From positions 62,001-126,000 of the forward strand of contig QLIY01000142.1 in NCBI GenBank assembly GCA_003260075.1: DNA of 64,000 bases, read 5' to 3'. This stretch comes from Phallusia mammillata (Eukaryota > Chordata > Ascidiacea > Phlebobranchia > Ascidiidae). How positions within the stretch are numbered: position 1 is the first letter of the stretch; every line of letters starts with the position of its first letter. The notes beneath the pieces are model-generated. The model saw nothing but the letters and a program-made list of their open reading frames with translations. It had not been told where the DNA came from and did not search any database. Positions 49,920-59,524 of the stretch are shown in pieces. Both the position numbers and the translations under genes were made by a program.

Positions 49920-52900
49920 CGGCGTTAGAGAGCCTTTCTTATTTTCTCTTTTCCTTGATACAGTTCACAACGATATTATATCTCTATTATGCCTGACAGT
50001 TGCTGCTATTACTTGCTGTGATTCTACGTACATACTGTACTCCCGCCACCCTCCTCGTATCCGATCCACTAGTGAACAAAAGTGTAATGACGTCAGCGTG
50101 GTGTGACGTCACGCCACTGTGCAGCCAACTGTCATTCCAATACGTATTAGCGATCAATTTGTGTCGCACCTAAATTCAGCGCCAGATAAATTTGAATCTT
50201 CGGTGCAGCGATGGAAAATTTAGCCCAATCATCATTAAAGTGCGCAGTCACGATTTCGTCGTATAGGTATGATTTTGCCGCGGCAAATTTTATGGAAGTT
50301 CTCGTGTTTTTTGTTTGTTTCGCTTGTTTCAGAAGTCTCGCGCGATTTGTGTGCATTGAAGGTATAACGCCAAGTTCGAATGATAATTTGTTTGTTTTCC
50401 ATTTTTCCTTTTGTCACTTTTCGATATTTGTTTGCCGAGCTTTCTGTGGGAAACCAAGAACTACGATAAATTATCAACTGGTGTGTTTTTTGGGTTGAGG
50501 CGATTCAGTGTCAGAAGTTAAAGATTGTTAACTTACCTTTAGTAGCTTTCTTCAAAATGCAAGATTGTTTGTTAACGAGCAAGGGAAAGTTAAAAATATG
50601 CTCAAACACGCTTCACATCTTTACGACGATGTCACGTAGAAATAGATAGTAATTTCAGAAGGGGACTGAAAGAGACGAGTTTACAACTTTCCTGAAAAAC
50701 ACTTCATTATAAATAAAAAACGAATCCTCTTAACTACACCTACTCACACGATTGTTTTTGGAAGCAAAAACAAATGGGTCCCCACAACGTGGAATTGCAA
50801 ATTAGTAACAGCATCAAAATGGTGTAAATATTTATGGATTTCAAAGGACAAATTGGTAGAAATCATCAACCCACACAAAACTGTTTGTCCATATTCTCTT
50901 TACATCATTGTGATTCTATATATATTAACTAAAGTAATGAAGGACAAGAAAAAAAGCTTCGAATATTTATATTTAACCTTGATATTATAGCCCAGGGCCT
51001 GTTTTAAAACAGCTAAAACTTTTCCTGGAAAACCAAAAATGTATTACAGATCCTTTATATTCAACAACCACAGCGTTTTGTCTGAATTGTACCTAACCTA
51101 TTTTTCTCGAGTTTATTTTGTGTCAAGATTAAAAAAAAACACTGTGACAAATGTACAACAACTCGTTTTTTAATGTGTTGACGAGATTAAGTTATGTCAA
51201 AATTAGGAAGCCATATTGTGGTACTGATGAACAAATCATTCTTAACTGTTTCGCAAATCGCAATAAGTCTATTTTATGGTTCTTTTCAACCACAAAGTTT
51301 GGCCTAGCTCGTACAGAATTTGAAAGTGGTAAAATATACAACCTTACATCGGTACTGAATCGTTAGAAAACTATGCAACCACATATCACAGTGTAATAAG
51401 TAACTAAACATTTAAAATTGTTTTCAATGGACCAATCAACGAAGCACAAAACTCCTGGAATATGTATTTTAGTAGATATAAGCTATAGCCGTTTTATTTC
51501 CACATTTTGAGGGCCCCTGGGTAAACCGCCGAGCAATCCGTCTTTAAACTTTGAAAGAATCCACTTCAGACATGCATAAAATCCTTATAACAACGTTATT
51601 TTATTACCAAACAGTTGAAACATGCCCGGATTAACCAGAAAAAAAGAAAAAGAAATACGAAAAAATTACAAAATACGAATAAAAACAATATGTGTCCCCT
51701 TAGGGAGGGGAACTCATAATTAACAAGTTCATGACGATAGCGAATAAAGATGAGTTATTGTACATTCGGCCCAGTCTCTACAACACAACGTTCCCAGTAC
51801 GATGCCTTCATAAAAGTATTTTTATACCCAACAAACGTCAAAATCTGGTGACGAAACAAAATATAATTTGTGTAGGCTGTATCAGATAAACAGAAATTTG
51901 CCTTTTTGAGCAAATAAGTGTTTTTATCTGTTGTAAAAGTTAGTTGGGTGTTTTGCACGCAAACTTTAAATTTATCTTTTTCTGTGAATAGCCTAGGTTA
52001 AAAATAAAAATTCCAGTAGTGGGCTTTAGCCCTTTGTACGTAACGAATGTTCAACAACAAAACAAGGTGCATCAGCTGCCATAAATAGGGCAGTTACGAA
52101 CCGGTAGGCTACTTTTAAGAGCAATTATATAGCAATTATATTTTTCACAAAGCTAAAGTCCAAACTTATCTTTTAGATATGTGGGCTAACCTGTATGAGA
52201 ACTGAAATGCTGGTTTCAAAAAAATTTAAAAAAATTTAACATACAAGAAAGAAAACGACACATGTGAAGCATCGGTTCTCAAACTGTTTACCGCAAAATA
52301 TTTTTGTAGGTGCGGCGATAAAGTCGTTTTTGCAAAGTCATCACATGTTTTAGGACTTAATGACGAAAGAATATCATCTTGGTGTTATTTGCTCCCAAGA
52401 GCAGTTTCACACATCACATTACAATTCTAAACAAAATTCTTTAAACAACTCTCAGTTGTTTTTAGCCTGCAAAATGTGACGCGTAAAAATACAGTTCGTC
52501 ATTGTTATGACCACCTGCAATAGACAAATTTTATGTTGCAACCAGAAGAATGTAAGCTAACGTTTGAAAGAGTGCTCATGAACCTTTTTTAGTGACACTG
52601 AAGCCTTCCAAATAAAAACAATTTAAAAGTGAAACAAGCAGGCTGCAAAAAACATGCAGTTTAAACAATGCGCCCTCTTTACATAATTACAGTTAAGTGC
52701 CATAAAACGATTAACTGAACCGCATTACCAGGGTGGCTAAATTAGTTATTTATACTTTTCTTTCGCAATTCGCTCAGCGTGCACGAAGAAAAAATAAATT
52801 TCATCATTAACACCTCACTTAAAATGTTACATTAAGTTAAATATGCATTTTTGTATTAACTCGAAAGCGTTTTGTTTCCAAAACGACGTGGTCAAAAACT

Positions 52901-54146
52901 TATTAGATAAACCACCCTAAATAACATTGTAAAGTGAATGGTTTGTACCAGAGTTGTAAGCGGGCCTTTATGGAAGAAATCTGGAAATTGGTTTAGGATT
53001 TTAAACTGGTTCCTTCCACCTTACAACTAAAACTCGGGACTTTTAAACTTGTTTTACAATAAATTACCACTTGAAAATACTGACAATGAATTTATTGCAC
53101 AAGAAAGTTAAATTTTTACTAACAAATACACGCGTATTAAAAGTTAGATGTGAACAAAACAAAACTCAGTATGTCATACATTTTCATTCGGTTTGTCTTT
53201 ATGGAGGTGGAGTTCGCTTGAGCATTTATTTCCACATGCAAGCAAAACATATACATTGCAAACATTTTAATACATCTTTTTTCTTGTTGGGAGTTTTGGT
53301 TCAAATAACAATGAGCGCTAAAAACATCAGATTTGTTACCATGGAGACAGTGCAGTTTGACTTTTTAGCACATAATTTTTGATGAAAAAGAATTTCTTTT
53401 TCAAAACTAATTTGCTCAAATACTTGTGGCTTTACTACGCAGAAAACGTAATCAGGTCAATCGCGACCAATTTAATCTGATAATAATCAACGTTTTTTCG
53501 GCGGTTAAGAGGTGGAATTTGCATGACGTAATATCTATTGCGTTGTTTACCAAGTCTACTGTGCGCGGCGTTACACTTGTATTTCAGGTTTTACCACAGA
53601 AGTTTGCACACGTTTTAAGAGAAAAGGTATACAATTATTGTTCGTATAAACACAGCTTTAGAACAAATGACAATGTGCGTAAGTTGTTTATCTTTTTACG
53701 ACCTACGTTCGCCTAAGCGTTTATTGGCAACATTTCACAAATAGATGCATTTTAAATTTTAAAAAATTAGTTTGTCTGTTTTTACACGTAAAATAAAATG
53801 AGGAGAAACGATAACTATAACCGCACAACCGTGGTGTCGATTTATTTTGGGTTTAATGTACAGGTATAATGGTTGATTCATGGATGAGGTTTAGTAGTAT
53901 TCCTTTAACAAAACCAATTAGATTTCGCAAAAATCCCACAAGGGAATGTAGATTGGCCGTTCGGCAAAAAGTTGTCAATAAATCTTTTCCAAGTAGTTCC
54001 AACACAGAGTATGCGTCACTTCGACGACACTGCGTTACGCAAATTACGATTTTTAAGTGCCATGTTATGTTTTTGACGACGATGATGTAAGTTTTCAAGA
54101 AACACGGTGTTTTTTCAAAAAAGTCAAAAACGAGAAATTAAGCGAT
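49920..54146. other. ARID5 3' UTR and spacer to COMMD9
   Basis: The ARID5 3' UTR begins here. Candidate + strand polyadenylation signals are ATTAAA at 50233 and AATAAA at 50712. Two TGACGTCA palindromes lie at 50088 and 50104. For the convergent COMMD9, - strand signals fall at 53841-53846 (AATAAA) and 53852-53857 (ATTAAA). Between about 50.8 and 53.8 kb I see only AT-rich sequence with chance open frames. Confidence 0.5.
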
Positions 54147-54254
54147 TTACGGCGCCACTGAGGATATTTGATCGCGTATTGTCGACAGCGAATCAAGCAT
54201 TGTGTCCAAAGTTGCTTTGCTCATCACTATTTTTATGTCCTTCTCATCGTTCGT
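54147..54254 (-). CDS. COMMD9: COMMD9 exon 5: end of COMM domain and stop
   Basis: After tttttgcag. Encodes ATLDTMLDSLSTIRDQISS and stops with TAA at 54147-54149. This is the most conserved stretch of the gene. Confidence 0.97.
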   Translation of the reverse strand, partial: TNDEKDIKIVMSKATLDTMLDSLSTIRDQISSVAP

Positions 54255-57200
54255 CTGCAAAAACAAAACACTGAGTGGATTTTTTCTAAAGAGATGAACA
54301 GAACATAAATCTTTAAACATAAAACAACATAATAAAACATTGCCCTTACGACATGAAAATAACCACATACATTTGCTTTATTTTATTTTAAAGCTTTTCA
54401 TCGATTGTATTCTGCTAAGTTATTTGTTACGTCATCACTGTTACAATTTCAAAACCATGTTTTCAAAATCAAAGTAAAAAAATGCTTTGAGTAAAAGACA
54501 CATAAAAGCACAAAACAGCACCTTGATGTTCAGTTTACAGGTTGGACGTCTAGTTGTGGTGGAATTACTTTCAACTTTCCAATTTAATTCTTCCACTTTA
54601 GGGAAGCTCACTGCACAGAAACAAGAGAAAAAATTATATGTACTATTACGTTTGCAGTCATGAATGCATCACTCAAAATAATGAGGTAGTCTTCAACATT
54701 CAGAAAAATGCTTCATTAATTTGTTCTTATTTAGTGTTAATAACCCGGGTTGGGCAATGCATTAACTGCAAATGCGGAAGTAGGTTACATTTTAGAAGTT
54801 GGGCGATTAAATCTCCGACTGTTTTATCTAATCTATACACCCACATACCGTATTTGCTCGATTGTAAGCCGCGGCTTATATTGTTTTTTAGCTGCCGTTT
54901 GTGCGGCTTATAATCGAGGGCGGCTTACATTTTTATTTTATACCGATATAATTTCTACACTTCAGCTTTTTAACGTATTTTGGGTTCAACACATGTATGC
55001 ATGTACAGATTATACGTCGATATACGTTCTGTTGGGTACAGTTATCAACGTAACTAGTAGATATGGGCAAATAGTCACATCATATAACAACAGAAAGATG
55101 TTTTAGGAAACAATCGTATCTAAAATTCCAGCGTGCGGCTTACAATCGAGGGCGGCTTACATTATTTTTTTAACACCTCAACATGCGGCTTACAATCGAG
55201 GGCGGCTTATAAACGAGGGCGGCTTACAATCGAGCAAATACGGTAACAAATTGTACTTGCTTTATTTGGTTGTGTTATTTCTTTGTTAATCCATTTCACA
55301 ACAAGCATAACAGTATGCCATGCTATTCGAGGGGCAACAACCCGGTTAATGGATGTTTATAACAAGGCAGGCAGTTTTGCAGAATTTGCTTGGAGCGCAA
55401 ACCGCACAAAACGAAAGTGGCGTAAACACACTCTGAGAATTCGTGAACGGAGGTAAACCGCTCGCTGATCCGATCTCGGTTGAAAAGTATAAAAAACTCG
55501 GTCAAAGGCGGGATACGAATTATGCGGTTTGCCGTTCAACAATAAGTTTCGGAGAAATAACTGAAGATTGATGAGACATTTGGCCTGTGACGTTGCTCGA
55601 ACACAGATGTGACGTAGTTTGCGGGATAACCATCCAGGTTTTTCGAGATCCCGATAATCATAAGCGTGAAATCGGACCAAACCTTTCGAAATTTGCAAAT
55701 GTCAATTAAGGTAATGTGCAGTTGTTTTCAACATAACTATACCCTTGTACAAACTTTGGAAATGACTACAAATAAACAGCTTTCGCATCTGATTTTATCA
55801 CCAATTTGAACATAACTATACCATTGTACAAGTACAAAGATAGGGTTTGAAAGATTTTTAACCGACAAAATGGATTTCGAGGCTACCGAAAAGATACCAA
55901 TTTAACTCTCTTTTAACTGAAAGCCTTAAATGAAAAAGGTTTTTCTGTTCGCTGGTCATAGTTTGACCAAAGTTTCCCAGAAAACAGGATTTGTACCAAC
56001 GATCCCCACAAATTTCATGGAAAGTTATTTAAGTTCAAATTGGTGATAAAATCAGATGCAAAAGCTGTTTATTTGTAGTCATTTCCAAACACTAACACTT
56101 AGCAGAAAGGTATTTTAAAAATAGCAACATCGAATAACACCAAGCTGCAGAAAAGCGGCTAAAGTGGCCAATCTCGTTATGCAGTAATAAACACACTCCT
56201 GTATAATCGGGTACGGCATTAAATCGAAAACGCCTTTTCATATTCGATTTACATATAATATAGTTGGACTTAATAAGTTACATAGGTCTGAATAGGTTGA
56301 TCAGTCAAACTGCAAAACACATTTTTTGACAATCATTTGTGTTTATGTCTTTTTTACTGCTAACTTTTCAAATAATAATGATTTCTTTTTTTGCGAACAA
56401 ATTGTTACATAAGCTTTACAAAAGTCCAAGTTAAGGGGCAGAAACTCTTGATACTGCATTTTTGGCTCCTTATTTTTTTTGTGCATTACCACGTTTTAAT
56501 TACAGAAGAAAATTTTTAAACTTTAAAATGTATCCTTATGAAAACGCGGATGCATCCATAATACAGTAGTACTCTCGGGTGTTTAAAAACACAGGAATGT
56601 ATTTGATCATAACAAGTCATATTTTCTCAAACATACCTTGTTTGGAGAGAAGATCTGATCGCCATTTGGCCGAATTATCTGCGACAATCTTTGTCAGCAG
56701 ATCACGAAGGTTTGGATGAAAGTCTGCGGGTAAACTCGATTTGATGGAGTCGACATCGTGGAAATCTTCGTACAAGAGAATCAAGGTGCGTTAATGCCGA
56801 TAAGATTAGGTACAGTATATGTAAATGAATATGCCATATCTAAATGTTGGTTAAGGGTTAAAACGTAACGATAATTTGACCCCTTTTCGGAAAGGTGCAC
56901 AAATTTGCAGGATTAAAAATGACAGACAATAACCGCGTTTTAGGCGAAAGAGCTACTTTTTCAATTATTGTCTATTCAACAATGTGTGTGTGTTACCTAT
57001 CTTAAACATCTGTTTACTGAATATTTTAACAATGTTGCATTTTAGTGTAGCTGTTTAGAAAATTACACAACAAATGCCGTTCTGTATTCAATGAATATAA
57101 AACTAGACAAGGCCTTTTGGTTTTAGGCCAAAACAACAAATTTCCTAAAGTACACCTTTAACTAATTTTTTCAAACTTTCGCAAAGCATTACGGGTTTGT

Positions 57201-58633
57201 AATCAGCTTTGCAGACAAAAAAAGACGTTTCAAAATCCACAAATCGTATTGAAAATATTGAATACCCAAATGAAGCGCAACCGTATGCATTAAGCCCAGG
57301 GCCGTAAACATTGCTCCGATTTCCCAAAAAACGAAATCTGCAGCTTAAGGTGAATGCACACGACTTTCGAGATAGCGCAATTTTCTGAGAAACATGAGAT
57401 CGTGTTCGTTTCATGGAAACCAGTTGAAGCCGATCAACAGAAGATCAAAAAAGCTCATGCATTTGACGGACTCACAATTGATGTAAACAACTTCTATGCA
57501 TTTTTTTGCAAAAATAACACACGTATATTAGCTTGAAATTTGCCGTGGGTAAGCTTTATGTATACATAAAGCCGACTGGGAGGCTTTGGACTAACCGCAT
57601 TTTAGTACATAGCATCCACCAGGGGCGGATCTAGAAAAAATTTGAGGGGGGTGTCCAACAATTAGTTGGGAAATTCGCTGATGCGATAATGACGTTGTAT
57701 GATACGATTCGGGTATTCCCCTTTCTAATAAAACGTCACTCACGCACCAAAAAAACTGCCGTCGCAAGGTATCACTTTTGTAANTGAGGGGGGTGTCAAA
57801 ACACCAAACACCCCCGTCTAGATCCGCCTATGGCATCCACTGTGATTAACGATTCATCCTTAAACATATACAGCTTTTGAGATTCGTCATAAGTGACTGA
57901 TCAAAGCTTGCTACGAAGCATATGCACCCATAGAAATAATGCAAAACGGTATTCACATAAAAATGCTCTATAAAGTAATGTTTAAAGTCCCAAACCTAAC
58001 TGTAATTGACAAATGTTCGTACCGTGATATGTGACATGCTCCACAAACGTTGTTAAATCCACGTAGAGATCTTCAGCTTCCGTGTCATTCAAATTCAGGT
58101 CCGTGCGAATCCGTGTGAGAATATCAGCTTTACTGTCCGCCTGCGCCACCATGCGGCAAATTTCGATCACTGTTTTCTTGCTAGAAGCCTACAGTTGATA
58201 ACGTTAACAAAGATTAATTAAATCTCGAATGCGACAAACGGAATTTTGCGATAGTTTCAGAAGGCTGGGGGTATGAATTGTGATATACGCCGTGCAAAAG
58301 CGTAGAAAAAAGAAACCCACAGGCTACAGAAGTTATCAGTCTGTTAACCAGGGATACAAAAAAGGTCCAGCGCTAAAATTTTCCATAGCTTCATATCCCG
58401 CTATGTGCTTGTACAGTGTTATACCGAAACAAAAACATTTACATTTCCTTCACTTAACCAAACAATTAGCAAATTGAGAAATGCTCTCACGAGCAACATC
58501 AGTTCATAATATGTTCACTATCTGATGCGCAAGTAGAGATTCGCAAAATAGATAGTAGTCATCAACATCAAAATCGTACCTTAAGAAGATGAAGAAGGCC
58601 ACTGTATTGGTGAATATCAGCAGTGTATCCCAT
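54147..58633 (-). CDS. COMMD9: COMM domain-containing protein 9
   Basis: Five exons on the - strand: 58580-58633, 58023-58188, 56637-56765, 54522-54610 and 54147-54254. They join in consistent phase (0, 1, 1, 0) to give 181 residues from ATG to TAA; human COMMD9 has 198. Matches include LLKASSK at the first junction, NLRDLLTKI (human NLKNLLTKI), the COMM-domain VEELNWKV (human VDLDWRV) and the C-terminal LDTMLDSLSTIRDQISSVA (human LDTMLDGLGRIRDQLSAVA). COMMD9 is a subunit of the ten-member COMMD ring in the Commander/CCC complex, which recycles endosomal cargo with retriever. Two transposon-derived elements and a foldback repeat lie in its introns. Confidence 0.96.
54522..54610 (-). CDS. COMMD9: COMMD9 exon 4: start of COMM domain
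   Basis: Encodes VSFPKVEELNWKVES and RRPTCKLNIK. The Leu-x-Trp-x-Val pattern and PTC-L match the COMM domain of the family. Flanked by ttctgtgcag and gtgctg. Confidence 0.95.
54848..55240. mobile_element. MITE-like element, CCGTATTTGCTCGATTGTAAGCC termini class, TA target site
   Basis: The left end CCGTATTTGCTCGATTGTAA is mirrored at the right end by TTACAATCGAGCAAATACGG, with TA on both outer sides (54846-54847, 55241-55242). A subterminal unit (GCGGCTTACAATCGAGG, with variants) occurs several times at the right end and at least twice at the left. It shares the terminal CCGTATTT and the TA target with the element at 44.5 kb. No coding capacity. Confidence 0.82.
55755..56089. repeat. Long inverted repeat (57-base arms)
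   Basis: Arm 55755-55811 is the reverse complement of 56033-56089 with one mismatch, separated by about 220 bases. Outer ends are TTTGGAAATGACTAC and its mirror. No target duplication is obvious. It may be a foldback or MITE element. In the COMMD9 transcript it would form a long hairpin. Confidence 0.85.
56637..56765 (-). CDS. COMMD9: COMMD9 exon 3
   Basis: 43-codon exon between phase-1 borders. It encodes LPADFHPNLRDLLTKIVADN, matching FPENFHQNLKNLLTKI of human COMMD9, and WRSD near its end. Confidence 0.95.
57620..57832. mobile_element. hAT-type MITE with 8-bp target duplication
   Basis: The left end CAGGGGCGGATCTAGA is mirrored by TCTAGATCCGCCTATG at the right. The flanks GCATCCAC (57612-57619 and 57833-57840) are a perfect 8-bp duplication, the signature of hAT transposases. 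213 bases, non-coding, with inner GAGGGGGGTGTC repeats. It contains the only undetermined base I noticed (57784). It lies in COMMD9 intron 2. Confidence 0.88.
58023..58188 (-). CDS. COMMD9: COMMD9 exon 2
   Basis: Starts GCTTCTAGC after an actgtag acceptor, giving ASSKKTVIEICR and a helical N-terminal domain. Ends CAC G|gtacga, phase 1. Confidence 0.94.
58580..58633 (-). CDS. COMMD9: COMMD9 exon 1
   Basis: 18 codons, MGYTADIHQYSGLLHLLK, ending AAG|gtacga in phase 0. It aligns with the start of human COMMD9 (LQSLLKASSK across the junction). Confidence 0.9.
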
Positions 58634-59425
58634 GTTAACACCAGATTAACTATCACCACAACTAACAACCTATGACATAAACCACAAATTTGAAAAAAAA
58701 TGTTGATTTGGATTTTACAAAATAGTATTATGTGATGTACAGTTATGAGTGCGGCTTTGAGAAAATAATCACATCTTCAACGTTTTCACAATATCTACAT
58801 GTAGCAAGTGGTGGGATTCAAATTTTTTGTCAGACGGTTTTATCACAAAAGTCATATTTTTCAGCCGGTTCTGTCAACCAGTAATGCTTATTGGTTTGCT
58901 GATCTCATAAAATTTAGTGAGACGGTTCGATAGAACCGGTGCCGGCTGAATCCCACCAATGCACGTAGCCTACATTTGACGTTTTGTTTAGTACTACCTG
59001 TGAGGACAAAAACAACCAAACAGTAAAACGTAACAAAAATAGAATTTAACAAATTCCAAAGAATCAACTTACTGCGTTTTGTAAAAGAAAACATTACGAA
59101 TGTGTTTTTTTGCAATCTCGGCATTTATGCTCGTTGGATAATTAAAGAGTTCCTCGTAAAATTCGTTGATAAATCAAAAAACAAGAATTGGACACAGACA
59201 CGCATTTTTGGCGTTTTACAAAGGCAACCTCTTCGCAAATCAAGAAAAGGCATTTAATGTCCTTAACAGTCCCAGACAAAGATCCATGATTTTTCAAGAA
59301 AAGTCCCGGAGGGTGGGCGATATCTCGGTTGACATCGATTCAAAGTCATTCATTCCTTCGTGCTTCGCATGCCTCTCGGATGGGGATATATCGTCTTACC
59401 ACGTTCCATACTCGAATGGACAGAG
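58634..59425 (-). other. Spacer between TAF7 and COMMD9
   Basis: About 0.8 kb between two genes on the same strand. An ATTAAA on the - strand (59253-59258) could end the TAF7 transcript about 170 bases after its stop. A hAT-type element (58806-58961) occupies part of it. The COMMD9 promoter or trans-splice acceptor must lie here or within the first exon. The gap is longer than usual for tunicate operons. Confidence 0.5.
58806..58961. mobile_element. hAT-type MITE, 8-bp target duplication with one mismatch
   Basis: Ends GTGGTGGGATTCAAAT and GCTGAATCCCACCAATG are inverted repeats of the TGGTGGGATTCA type. Flanks CATGTAGC (58798-58805) and CACGTAGC (58962-58969) match at seven of eight bases. 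Inside are copies of a CCGGTTC motif. 156 bases, non-coding. Confidence 0.75.
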
Positions 59426-59524
59426 TTATTTCGTGCGACCGAGTTGAGCGAGTATGAGTAAATAATCCTGTCGAGTTTCCGAAATTCGAATCGTCAAGTC
59501 TTCAAGTTCACTTTGAAATCTCAT
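59426..59524 (-). CDS. TAF7: TAF7 exon 11 and stop
   Basis: After ttttaag. MRFQSELEDLTIRISETRQD and on to TAA (59426-59428). RFQSELEDL corresponds to RFQAVLDEL of human TAF7. Confidence 0.88.
   Translation of the reverse strand: MRFQSELEDLTIRISETRQDYLLILAQLGRTK

Larger units (their letters stand above)
54611..56636 (-). other. COMMD9 intron 3 with two repeat elements
   Basis: 2 kb. It holds the TA-flanked element at 54848-55240 and the 57-base inverted repeat at 55755-56089. The 113-codon - strand frame at 55357-55698 lies between them and has no motif I know. Confidence 0.6.

Noticed and set aside
52270..52310. Sequence resembling a hAT terminus (CGGTTCTCAAACTG)
   Set aside because: No matching inverted end or 8-bp duplication could be found nearby.
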